A DNA stretch of 64,000 nucleotides from Cordylochernes scorpioides. Lineage: Eukaryota; Arthropoda; Arachnida; Pseudoscorpiones; Chernetidae. Position 1 is the stretch's first letter, and each line of letters starts with the position of its first letter. Made by a program: the position numbers and the translations under genes. Of the stretch, positions 10,651 through 19,773 are shown piece after piece. Below the pieces are notes generated by a model that had not been told where the DNA came from, ran no database searches, and saw only the letters and a list, made by a program, of their open reading frames with translations. The stretch covers positions 7,373,619 through 7,437,618 of the forward strand of contig CP092880.1 in the NCBI GenBank assembly GCA_030710605.1. Reading direction: 5' to 3'.

Positions 10651-10740
10651 CAGTCGTACAACTAATACAATAGGAACGATACATAGAGTAGATTAGCATG
10701 GTCCTACGCAAGGATGACACACAAAATCGTGAAGTGTTAC
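10651..10740 (+). pseudogene. Terminal U6 snRNA pseudogene with 3' domain
   Basis: The last unit of the U6 array continues past GATTAGCATGG into CGCAAGGATGACACACA and ATCGTGAAGTGTTAC, which is the 3' domain of U6. The segment is about 90 nt, against about 107 for typical U6. It has a 2-nt insertion in the ACAGAGA region (ACATAGAGTAG) and changes in the 3' stem, and no T4+ terminator follows directly. It is probably the end of the founding gene copy and is not functional. Confidence 0.8.
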
Positions 10741-11785
10741 TTTAACACTTTCGACCCGAGGAACGCGAATTCATGTCCTTGCCGATGTTTTACAGGTACA
10801 TTAGGTCAGCTGACATCCCCCCAACCCACTGATAGATAGACAAGAAGGTATGGGACAAGATCCTGGTAGACGCGACTTCGGTATTTAATATTATATTTAA
10901 TTTTTAAAATCGGAAAGAACGCGAATTTGCATCCCTCGGGTTGAAAGTGTTAAGTTAGTTGGTCTGACGAGGTAAGTGTGAACTTCCCAAGAGCTGGGGA
11001 ATATTGTTTAAAAATAAAGTGAAGTCGCACCACCCTAATGATCCGAGTTTACGACTTGGCCCTGGGCGACGGTGGATTTTACAACTTTGTCTGGGCCCCC
11101 GGGTGACGGACTGCTGCTGTGATAACACCTCGGCGGAGATTGGGGGGCATTGGGGGGTTGACACTCTTTTACAGTACTTAGTGGTTTCACTGTAGACTGA
11201 AGAGGACCACTGATACTGAATGTCCAAGAATCAACACTTTTTTTTCTATCTGTAATTTTTTTTTCCCATCTGTAAGATTTCTCACTCTTTCCGCCTCTGG
11301 ACCCGTGGAATCACCTTTGTTGAAGCGTTGATGGATTTCTGCTTTCTTGATGTCTTATCACGGTACATTTGACAAAAGTTACTTTTACGGGTTAACAGCC
11401 AAAGTGAAATTTACAAAAACTGAATTAAAAGTAACTTAAAACACAGAAAACACTCAGAAATACAACAAAATAAAAAAGACGTAAATAAAACCATTCGATT
11501 AGTATAACAAAACCAATACTTAGTTTTACTTTGCAGCGTTGATAAGGAGCAGACCGGGGTTACACAGGTATACAAGATCACCAGACAAGCACACAGAGAA
11601 CGCTTTAAGCATTTCCACACGATCACCACTTCACGACTTTCCGCATTCCCGTTTCAACCCTCTTTTATGTACAAACATGATCACATTCGTCCAATGAGAA
11701 GGCGTGGGAGATCACACACAATTCACTTAACTAATAAACAACATTCTTCCCGCATAACAGAAAGGCTTAAAACTGCTTATCTTTG
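10741..11785. other. No gene recognised
   Basis: The sequence is mixed. A moderately GC-rich part at 10970-11220 has short frames on both strands without recognisable motifs. The rest is AT-rich. Confidence 0.4.
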
Positions 11786-12061
11786 TTAAATTCGACATAT
11801 TTCGAACTGTCTGTTTGATGATGCCATTGAATAGGAATAGAAGACCATACTGAGTTGGTTAATTAGTCTGAAGTAAGGCAATGGTCCAAGAAGGATGTTG
11901 ATGACATTAAGGGGAGAAGAGATGAGAAGGATACATCCCATTGGTTGTCTTGAATAACGACCGGTCTCCTGAAGCTTTCGATAAGCAGTTAATCTTGAAA
12001 CTGTTGTTGTCTCCAGAGGCACATTAGAGCTGACGGGAGCTGAGTCGTTGTCATCCCCCAT
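11786..12061 (-). pseudogene. Possible Tc1-like transposase relic
   Basis: The minus strand is open for 91 codons. Near residue 20 it has TTTVSRLTAYRKLQETGRYS then RQP, which resembles the second DNA-binding helix and linker of Tc1-like transposases (SRLW..FQETG.YSRRP). The following G-R-P-R hook is not preserved and no catalytic Asp/Glu region is visible. A Tc1 origin would fit the many Tc1-like MITEs in the window, but a host exon or chance frame cannot be excluded. Confidence 0.25.
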
Positions 12062-12500
12062 AACGATTAGTCAAATGTCGTCTTTTTAGGTCGTAGTGGA
12101 TCTTTTTCAACCTTGTTCCGATCTAACTGGATTACTTCCACAGAAAACTGATATCATTTTGAATTATAAAGTCAACTGCCATCTATCGTTAAAATTTGTA
12201 ATTATTATTGTCAATATTCTTCTTATGGTATATGTTAGGTTTTTTTTATTATTATTGTATTTTATTAATTAATTATAATTCATATTCATAGCATTTTATT
12301 GTTACTTATCATCAATCTTTTTTTTTTTCTTTTGTGTTAATAATAGTCTTTTTTTTTTCTTTTATGTAATAAATACAATTAAATCGCATTAAATCTTATT
12401 GTAATTCTTTTTTGTTGTTTGAAATAAATCGAATTGAATCGAAGTGAGTCAGCTCGTTCTTTATAGAAGATAGTTCGAAGAAAACGTGGTAACAGTTATA
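12062..12500. other. AT-rich sequence with T runs
   Basis: Long T-rich and TAAT-rich stretches with no open frame or repeat partner. Confidence 0.5.
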
Positions 12501-12711
12501 CACTCATGGACAAAAACTTGGTGGAAATTCTTTATGTCACCGGTTGTATGATTTTTTGAAGGAGACAGAGGCAATTTTGGTCACTCTTGGTTGTCTACTA
12601 ACTTCTATAAAATTCACTGTGTATCAAATATCTTTCAAAGTTATTGTTTTAGATATATATTCCGATATACATGCTAAAAGGTACAACTTCCTTAAGTTTT
12701 GTCCATGAGTG
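12501..12711. mobile_element. Complete Tc1-like MITE
   Basis: The element begins CACTCATGGACAAAA and ends TTTTGTCCATGAGTG, flanked by TA on both sides (12499-12500 and 12712-12713), as expected of Tc1/mariner elements. It is 211 bp long and noncoding. Its right half is the source of the tandem units at 3600-4170, 14016-14472 and 30360-31165. A LINE is inserted directly next to it. Confidence 0.8.
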
Positions 12712-12726
12712 TATCTTTCAGAGTTA

Positions 12727-13728
12727 AACAAGGTAGCGTCACACTACAAGGGCAAAGCCCTGGCAGCAATTGGCGCTGTGTGGCAAGTTCTGACAAAATC
12801 CAAGATGAACTCTCTAAATGCGGCAATGAGATCACTTGATTCGACGGTCTTGCCTCACATGCTATACGCCGCACCCTGCTGGGCACTCAACCAAGTAAAG
12901 GTAGTTGACCAGGTTCAGAATATTTTCCTAAGACGCTACCTAAATTTACCAAAGTATACTCCGGGCTTTATGCTAAGAATGGAGTGTGGACGAGTATCAC
13001 AGGAAGTTATCATAACTAAACAGGTCCTGAGATTTTGGGTGAGGATTATCAAAATGGAGGAGAGTAGGTTGCCCCGGGCATGTTTGTCACACCTCTGGAC
13101 ATTACACAGCAATCAAAGGGCTGGTTTAACCTTTGTCGAAAACCTGTCAACCATTTTAGACTCAAACGGTTTTTCGTTCCTGAAGGGTTGTCCGGATTAC
13201 ACTGCAATACTGACTGAAATCCCTGCTATTATTCGAATAGCAACCGAACAAAGCATCCAAAGCGACATGGCGAAAATCCTAAATACTTCACATTACAGTC
13301 ACTTCAAATACCTAAAAAATTCAATAACAGCAGAACGATATTTATTCACAACTATTCCTCTAGCAATTAAAAGATTTTTTGCACAACTGAGACTCCTATG
13401 GACGATCTTCCCAGAAAATCGTTCAAAGCGCTGGAAGATTGATTTGACTCTAACTTGCGATCTGTGTAAAAACCGAATCCAAGACGAAATTATGCATATA
13501 ATATTTGGATGCTCTTGCTTAGAGAAACAGAGGAAAGAAATTTTGGGTGACTTATCCTGGTCTCAACCTGACTGCCAACAAATTTGCAGCTGGATGAACA
13601 CACTGATGGTTGATCAGGGTCTCTCCCTCGGTTTATATAAATTCTACAAGGCCGCAGTCAATGTCCGTTGGAGAATAATGGATTCGCCGAATGTCGTGGT
13701 TTGCTTGGAGGAAGAAGGCGAAGATTGA
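12727..13728 (+). CDS. LINE ORF2 C-terminal region, 333 codons, truncated
   Basis: The frame is open from the insertion boundary to TGA at 13726-13728. It enters from the flanking MITE, so an in-frame ATG at 12748 or later would have to start any product. The first ~90 residues look like the end of a reverse transcriptase and its thumb (LDSTVLPHMLYAAPCWALNQ, then VQNIFLRRYLNLPKYTPG). A C-terminal knuckle LTCDLCKNRIQDE..H..FGC (C-x2-C-x7-H-x4-C) lies at about residues 243-262. The catalytic YxDD motif of the reverse transcriptase is missing with the 5' truncation, so the copy cannot retrotranspose itself. There are no internal stops, which together with the clean target duplication suggests a fairly recent insertion. 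The clade (Jockey-like or relative) is inferred. Confidence 0.75.
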   Translation, partial: NKVASHYKGKALAAIGAVWQVLTKSKMNSLNAAMRSLDSTVLPHMLYAAPCWALNQVKVVDQVQNIFLRRYLNLPKYTPGFMLRMECGRVSQEVIITKQVLRFWVRIIKMEESRLPRACLSHLWTLHSNQRAGLTFVENLSTILDSNGFSFLKGCPDYTAILTEIPAIIRIATEQSIQSDMAKILNTSHYSHFKYLKNSITAERYLFTTIPLAIKRFFAQLRLLWTIFPENRSKRWKIDLTLTCDLCKNRIQDEIMHIIFGCSCLEKQRKEILGDLSWSQPDCQQICSWMNTLMVDQGLSLGLYKFYKAAVNVRWRIMDSPNVVVCLEEEGED

Positions 13729-14015
13729 ACGCGGCTGATTCCACACTGGCCCTCTCAATGATATCCTAACCTTGACATATCCTAAACATTGGTACTTTAA
13801 TTTAAATATTTAATCATGTATGGTTCCTTTTGCTCTGTATGTTTATTTTTTGTATATATGGTTATATTCCTTTTTTTTTCTTTCTTCTCTCTTTTCTTTT
13901 TCCTTATTACCTCTTGTATTCTAGTTTTTACTTTTGAAATATCTTCCTTTGCTAAATCCTGTAGAGGGGAATCATGTATAGAGCTGGATGCCCCAATAAA
14001 AAGGCTTGTGTGTGT
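12727..14015 (+). mobile_element. 5'-truncated LINE insertion with 16-18 bp target duplication
   Basis: The sequence GTATCTTTCAGAGTTA is present at 12711-12726 and again at 14016-14031, directly flanking the insertion. The element ends with a GGGGAATC...GCCCC box, AATAAAAAGG and a (TG)n tail. The target was a unit of the Tc1-like MITE array, which resumes at 14016. The 5' end is truncated inside ORF2. Confidence 0.9.
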
Positions 14016-14472
14016 GTATCTTTCAGAGTTATTGTCTGAATCCGGATATACATCCTAAAAGGTACAACTTCCTTAAGTTTTGTCCATGAGTGTATCTTTC
14101 ATAGTTATTGTCTGAATCCCGATATACATGCTAAAAGGTACAACTTCCTTAAGTTTTGTCTATGAGTTATCTTTCAGAGTTATTGTCTGAATCCGGATAT
14201 ACATCCTAAAAGGTACAACTTCCTTAAGTTTTGTCCATGAGTGTATCTTTCATAGTTATTGTCTGAATCCCGATATACATGCTAAAAGGTACAACTTCCC
14301 TATTTTTGTCTATGAGTGTATCTTTCAGAGTTATTGTCTGAATCCCGATATACATGATAAAAGGTACAACTTTCTTAAGTTTTGTCTATGAGTGTATCTT
14401 TCAGAGTTATTGTCTGAATCCCGATATACATGTTAAAAGGTACAACTTCCTTAAGTTTTGTTTATGAGTATA
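14016..14472 (+). repeat. 75-bp tandem array of Tc1-like MITE ends
   Basis: TATCTTTCAGAGTTATTG recurs about every 75 bp for six copies, each ending in TTTTGTCCATGAGTG or a variant. The unit is a shorter form of the 118/123-bp unit elsewhere and lacks the CTTTATTGAAG segment. The array is split from its first MITE by the LINE at 12727-14015. Confidence 0.85.
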
Positions 14473-15204
14473 TTTTAGCATAGGATTATATTTAAGGTTT
14501 CTTTTGTATATATGATAGTATTTTAATCTGAAACGTAGATTCTGTCCTAATAAACATATTATATCTTTTCTAGTACCTTGTATTCGCGCCTGTTGAAGGG
14601 CGTTATTGTTCGAAATCTCGCCAATATTATATCGCTTAAACAAGGAATCTAGTTGCCGTTAGCTTTTCTTCCTTCTTAATTTGACGTATTCCATACAATT
14701 TTCGGTGTTATATAAATACAATCAAATTAAAATTGAATTTGAAAACTATAAAATCTTGGTCTTGAATGAGATAAATCTTATTTTATACCATTTCTATCCT
14801 AAAATATAGTTTAGTGCGGCATTGGACTAGATAATATCGGTCTTAAACATGAAATTATACACAAGTGTGGATTTGTATAAGGGGATTCGTTTGAAGAAAG
14901 GCAACATTTGTCTGAATCTCCCAAGAGGCGAACATACAGGCTGTAAGACAAAAGCTACGAGACAACGCCCCCTAATCCATAAAGTCCTAAACAACAGTCC
15001 AGCCTTGAAGACCTTAAGCGTGACGTCCACAGGTGCTGTAGAATTCTGCTACCTTTCTTCGACCTTTTTATTCTTCCTCCAGCAGCTTTAAACTCCCTCC
15101 AATCCCGAATTATTTAAATCCTCCTTTTGTCCAGCCTTCCTCGGTATCAGCCCCGGCCTCAAGAATTCCTTCATAAATACCTTTGTCATAGTCGTTAAGC
15201 AATC
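14473..15204. other. No gene recognised
   Basis: Short opposing frames at 14827-15091 have no recognisable motif. The rest is AT-rich. Confidence 0.4.
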
Positions 15205-15395
15205 TTTGTTGTTGTCGTGTCCAAGAAAGAGCCTCATATGACTCCATGCATCTCTATCACAGCAGTCGAAATGTTCTCTATCTTGGGTGTGTAAAGCAGC
15301 TGTTCTAGGTCCATGTCAATTTTCTGTTGTTGTTGTCGTGTCCAATGAAGAGCCTCAGTTGTCTCAATGCATCTCTATCACAGAAGTCGCAGGGT
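15205..15395 (-). mobile_element. LINE family L-A 3' ends, nearly two units
   Basis: The minus strand carries the L-A terminus twice: (AAC)n, the stop after GDI, and the TPKIVDIA region. The second unit is cut at about 15390 and joined to another LINE relic. Confidence 0.7.
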
Positions 15396-15397
15396 GG

Positions 15398-15622
15398 GCC
15401 ACATGGTCTCTCCATATCTCCCTCCCTCAATGCCTTCCTCTACAGAGGGTGGGCCACATGGTCTCTCCATACTTCCTCCGCCATCCTCTTCATCTCCTCG
15501 TGTCGTCCAGTACATTGTTTTAGATCGTCTGTGTATCTCTGTTTTCTACTTCTCCTCGATCTCTTCCCCTGGAGCTTTCCCTCCAACTCTGTTAGCAACG
15601 TCTCATACCTTAGAAATACCAA
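15398..15622 (-). pseudogene. RTE-type LINE C-terminal relic
   Basis: The minus-strand frame 15622-15440 reads LTELEGKLQGKRSRRSRKQR then YTDDLKQ and, after a gap, EEMKRMAEEVWRDHV. This matches the post-reverse-transcriptase tail common to RTE-like and related LINEs (GKR.RGR.R..YTD.IK, then a WR..V motif). A 25-bp piece around CATGGTCTCTCCATA is duplicated at 15400-15470. A second fragment of the same tail is at 29250-29345 on the plus strand. No catalytic domain remains. Confidence 0.55.
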
Positions 15623-15639
15623 GAGAAGAATAAAACTAG

Positions 15640-15984
15640 GCCGTACGACAGCCCTATTTAGTTAGGCTTAATTAGCCGACATCCCATAAATAGCCTGTTT
15701 CCTTAACCTTTTTTGAACTTTTCGCCAAACAGTTACCAACTATTACCCACCATGATTATTATGGCATGTACCACGTGTATACTAAGTGTAATACAAATTA
15801 TTATAGGCGTTTATTTCGATAACAATATGTTTATTTATGAACAAACCTAATGCAAGAAGTATTCAACAAGGTCATTAATAGAAAAAGTGCATGTACAATA
15901 ACAATGTTTCAAGTTAAAATTACATTAAAATTCTTGAATGCTAAGCCTTGAATTAAGAAAATATTTTGAGTAAACATATCAGGT
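15640..15984. other. AT-rich sequence, no gene seen
   Basis: I see no supported feature here. Confidence 0.5.
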
Positions 15985-16125
15985 CTCCAGGGAAAAGTAT
16001 CTTTATAATATAATTCATATAAAAATTATGTAAAATAGTATCTGATTATATTTTAACTCGTGTTCTATTGACGAATCAATATACCAGGTTTTCTCCTGTA
16101 GATGGACATCCGTGCCTGAAAGCTA
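15985..16125. repeat. Dispersed repeat shared with 48190-48310
   Basis: Both loci have TCCAGGGAAAAGTNTCTTT, AACTCGTGTTCTATTG and CTCCTGTAGA.GGACATCC with GCCTGAAAGCT, in different relative orientation. The last part has the CCTGTAGA...TGAAAG layout of Penelope-like termini, without the invariant hammerhead bases. Confidence 0.5.
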
Positions 16126-16445
16126 GAATGAATGAAAAACAAACTTTATTAACCTCAAGTCAACAATGATACGAAAAAGTTCAAATAAAATTACAGCTAT
16201 AAACAATATAATTTATACAGATATATATATGTAGTAATGTAGTTTATGCTGTTGGATGAATGCAGTGTGGCATGTTGGTTAGAAGCAGTCGTGGTGGTTG
16301 AGTGATGGGTGGTAAGGACACACAGGATCCAGAGGTCCAGTGAGGAAATAGATCGGGGTGGAAAGATAGAAGAACAACCCCTAGAACAACTGGTGTCGAG
16401 ACCACCTCGGTGAGAACTGACCCTTGATCATCGCGTCTAGCCGCT
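16126..16445 (-). mobile_element. LINE 3' end related to L-F
   Basis: The minus strand ends in hairpin TTGACTTGAGGTTAA, directly followed by TAAAGTTTG and a (TTCA)n tail. The upstream 250 bp are less AT-rich and could be the last coding stretch, but I recognise no motif. Confidence 0.45.
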
Positions 16446-16839
16446 TTTAAGCCGCTTTAAGGAAGATAAGTCCCCTAGGGGAGAATGAAGTCGTGATACT
16501 TGTTTACCAGGGGGGTTGTTTGTTAACCTGGCTATCTTCCCTTGTACTCCCACACAGGCCATTTTATCTTACGTATTTCCAAATATTATTATATATATTT
16601 ACATCAAACTCGAAGCCTTCTCCGAAGTGACATCAAATCAAGGGTTACAAGCCATCCTGAGTTTAGATAGACCTTTGGTTATAATGGAGTTTTTTCCCCG
16701 ACATGTTCAATTGCCATGTTGAGGAATTGACACAGAATGATCTTGTTTTCTGTCGAGAGTGTCTTGGAGAATATCTCCCTCACATGGCGGTATAGGACCA
16801 CTACTTCAAACCTACTAATCTCCTTATAGAGGGGGGATA
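16446..16839. other. LINE-like UTR fragments, no gene seen
   Basis: The segment 16595-16650 (CTTCTCCGAAGTGACATC on the plus strand) resembles the L-I 3' UTR at 56960-57005. Nothing else is supportable. Confidence 0.35.
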
Positions 16840-17022
16840 GGAAAGATACACCTACTCACATATTCTCATGCCCAGCAATGGCCGCAGCCTTGCAGAAAAT
16901 TGACTTAGACCCAGAGCAGCAGCTTTACACACCCAAGATAGTGGACATTGCTGCTGCTGTGATGGAGATGCATGGAGACATCTGAGACTCTTCTTTGGAC
17001 ACGACAACAACAACAACAACAT
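16840..17022 (+). mobile_element. LINE family L-A C-terminus and 3' end
   Basis: The plus strand reads PTHIFSCPAMAAALQKIDLD, then PEQQLYTPKIVDIAAAVMEM and HGDI stop, then a (AAC)n tail. The PTHIFSCP motif is the His-Cys half of the terminal zinc knuckle. The CxxC half is visible in the copy at 50464-50709 (CWYC). The 5' end is truncated just before the knuckle. Confidence 0.75.
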
Positions 17023-17280
17023 AGGAAAGATTCAGCATTCAGTTGTTCAAAATTCCCGAAAGCTAGGAATAAAAGGTTTCTGAAAATATTTTTAAAAAGG
17101 AAAAGAAAAAAATGAAAGATACTTTTATCTGGAGGTTTGTTGTTTTTACTCCATATTGATACAAGGGAGTTTTTTATTGAAGAACATATTTTTGTATGAA
17201 TAGATTTTGCCATTGGTGTGTTTCCTCAAAGTGACCCACTAGGACAGCTACAAGATCTCTTATTAACACAAAGCAATAAC
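17023..17280. other. No recognisable feature
   Basis: A minus-strand frame here is a continuation of the L-A tail in the wrong strand and has no motif. Confidence 0.4.
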
Positions 17281-17420
17281 GCGCCATCTATACATATAAA
17301 ATGAAAATATTTAAAAGCACGAATGTTTCTTTTATACATAATACAAACTTCTACTGTCCTTACTGCGACGATCTTTACAGGACTGAGGTCGCCTTGAGTC
17401 TACACTAACATTCGTGCTCC
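17281..17420. mobile_element. GCGCCATCT foldback-MITE fragment
   Basis: The pieces GCGCCATCTATA, AGCACGAATGTTTCTTTTA and TTCTACTGTCCTTACTGCGA match 47440-47560 and 54420-54490. They belong to the large foldback MITE family seen complete at 41661-41872. Confidence 0.5.
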
Positions 17421-17569
17421 TAAACTCCGCGGGAGATAGTCAGCGGTCAAATAAACAACTTCCAGTAGCGTGACACCAGTGTGGGAGCGGTAAACCAGAG
17501 GCTCGTCTTGCAGTGAGGGCAATAAACTCGATGGCTGAGGTGTTTCACGGGCTCCACAATGGTCAGAGA

Positions 17570-18840
17570 TCTAGGATGTATCCTAGATTAGCAATGTTGA
17601 GTCAGATCCAGGCTTCAGGATGAATCCTATCTTAGCAATAATGACAATTACAATCAGTTTATTAACATCCAGTCAACAGTAAGGAGAGAGGTTACAGTTT
17701 AAAATATTTACATGAAAAAGATCAGCCAGGTGTTCTTCCCCACCGGGATAGTGTCCTTCTCCAGGAGATGATGGGGTCCTCGATGGCCTGGCCCAGCCCG
17801 ACCTGGACGAAGTATCTCTTGATTCTCGATATCGCCGAAATAATGAGAAATATTCAGGTTTCATGATGTGTCCTATCTTATCATAATTGAGAATATCCAG
17901 ATTTTAGGAGGAATCCTAGCTCAGTAATGTTGAGAAAGATCCAGGTTTCAGGAGGAAACTTAGCTCAACAATAAAGAATCCAGACTTCAGGAACAATCCA
18001 GGCTCAAAAATGATAACTAGGTTTCTGGAAGGGTCTTGATTCAAATATTGAGGTTTCAGGAAAGGTCTTGATTCAACAATTGAGGTTTCAGGAAGGGTAT
18101 TTATTCAACAATTGAGGTTTCAGGAAGGGTCTTGATTCAACAATAAAGAAATTCATATTTCAGGAAGGGTCTTTATTCAACAATTGAGGTTTCAGGAAGG
18201 GCCTTTATTCAACAATTGAGGTTTCAGAAAGGGTCTTTATTCAACAATTGAGGTTTCAGGAAGGGTCTTTATATTCAACATTAAAGAAATTTATATTTCA
18301 GGAAGGGTCTTTATTAAACAATTGAGGTTTCAGAAAGGGTCTTTATTCAACAATAAAGAAATTCAGATTTCAGGATGGGTCTTTATTCAACAATTGAGGT
18401 TTCAGGAAGGGTCTTGATTCAACAATTGAGGTTTCAGGAAGGGTCTTGGTTCAACAATAAAGAAATTCAGATTTCAGGAAGGGTCTTTATTCAACAATTG
18501 AGGTTTCAGGAAGGGTCTTTATTCAACAATTGAGGTTTCAGGAAGGGTCTTTATTCAACAATTGAGGTTTCAGGAAAAGTCTTGATTCAACATTAAAGAA
18601 ATTTCAAGTTTCTGGAAGGGTCTTGATTCAACAATAAAGAAATTAAGGTATCACAAAGGTTCTTGATTAAACAATGAGATAATCCAGGTTTCAAAAAGGA
18701 CCTTGGCCCAATAATAATGAGAACCAAGTTAAAGGAAAAAATTTGGCTCAGCCATTATAAAACGTTCATGTTTCTGAGAAGAAATATCTTGGTTTAACAA
18801 TGAAGGTATCAAGGTTTCAGAGAGAACCCTGACACAGGGA
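17570..18840 (+). repeat. Degenerate ~32-bp tandem array
   Basis: The core unit is AACAATTGAGGTTTCAGGAA plus GGGTCTTTATTC, 32 bp. It is regular between about 18040 and 18650 and diverged at both ends, with longer units containing AATAAAGAAATTCAGA. A LINE 3' end interrupts it at 17645-17837. No coding frame is preserved. Confidence 0.8.
17645..17837 (-). mobile_element. LINE family L-F relative inserted in a tandem array
   Basis: AATAATGA flanks the insertion on both sides (about 17637-17644 and 17838-17845). On the minus strand one frame reads VGLGQAIEDPIISWRRTLSR then W, similar to DPLVILHQTLQRW of L-F at 55886-56145. It ends with TTGACTGGATGTTAATAAAC. Confidence 0.55.
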
Positions 18841-19149
18841 ATATCTAGAGAGATGTTCTCTCACGAAAGACTGAATACTCCCGGTCTCTCAAAGAGGTTG
18901 TGAGAGTTGCCAGAGGGGTCATTCATGAGAGGTGACACTGGAGTGCGTTGTCCTGACTCTCCAACATGGGAAATGTACGGAGCCAATGACGGAATAAGGA
19001 AGACTCTCTGATCAACATTCTCCACATTAAAAAAGTTGATGTATTCATCACATCAAAGAACATTTTTCAATATTTATTATAAAGTTTATAGCAAGGTTCT
19101 CACCATGCTAGTAGCCATCACTTCAATATAGTTCGTATATACATTCTTC
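18841..19149. other. No gene recognised
   Basis: Unique sequence without a motif that I can support. Confidence 0.4.
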
Positions 19150-19265
19150 TTCTTCTTTCTTATCTCCACTCAATTATATTAGGGTATCAAGTTGTGACCC
19201 TTGATGGTGTCTGTTTGAAAACTATCATGACTGGGTGAAGTAGAATGCCTTTGTCATTAAGACTG
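19150..19265 (-). mobile_element. LINE family L-G 3' end
   Basis: The CACCATCAAG...TTGATACCCTAATATAATTGAG sequence (minus strand, given in pieces) and the (AAG)n tail match 6985-7075. About 110 bp remain. Confidence 0.55.
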
Positions 19266-19571
19266 GGAGCACTACTCAGTGGCAGGCCGACTTATCTCCA
19301 AAAGAAATGGCCGCCTCTGACATGAGGAACAGACGCCATGTGCAGCTGCTCCTAACATGGAGTACAGACTCATCCTGTATCCCTGGATTAGGAGCCCTTA
19401 CAGGGTACTATCAGCCGGGCCAGCTGAACCCAGGTTTTTTAGTGAGCTTGTTACTGCTCCCCCTCCTTCTTTTTCATCCGGGCTTGGGACCGGCAAAGGC
19501 GGAGTTCAAATATACATTCATGTCTATGACTTACTTGCATGGTCACTAAACAGAACCTTTGGGAGAAGCCG
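19266..19571 (+). other. GC-richer segment ahead of an L-B LINE end
   Basis: Two overlapping plus-strand frames (19307-19549 and 19357-19584) have no motif that I recognise. The last part, TTTGGGAGAAGCC at about 19558, matches the L-B coding end at 42890-42905 (TTTGGGAGAGGC), so at least the right end belongs to an L-B copy. Confidence 0.35.
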
Positions 19572-19588
19572 CTGCTTATCATAAAACA

Positions 19589-19773
19589 CCCACACAAAGC
19601 TTTATTAAGACCACCGGTCTTATACAGATTCACCACAGGAAGAAAGGAATCATAGATAGAGCTCCTGTACTCCAGACAGTGCATCACCAAACAACAGCCT
19701 CCAGATCCGACGCATGTCTAATGGCCACACGTTCCTTCGTGCATACGTCATGGTTAGCGTATCACTGAACAGA
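19589..19773 (-). mobile_element. LINE family L-D insertion with 17-bp target duplication
   Basis: CTGCTTATCATAAAACA is present at 19572-19588 and 19774-19790, exactly flanking the insertion. On the minus strand the last codons read ARRNVWPLDMRRIWRLLFGD then ALSGVQELYL stop. Then come a GAATCTGTATAAGACC-type hairpin, AATAAAG and a short (TG)n tail. The same family is at 40598-40750 and 47233-47307. The target was an L-B copy, so L-D moved after L-B. Confidence 0.85.

Noticed and set aside
12692..12886. Minus-strand frame at the LINE boundary
   Set aside because: It is antisense to the LINE coding region and crosses the insertion junction.
18040..18650. Regularly spaced repeats that could suggest a CRISPR array
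   Set aside because: The units are contiguous without unique spacers and the genome is eukaryotic. The same holds for the other short-period arrays.
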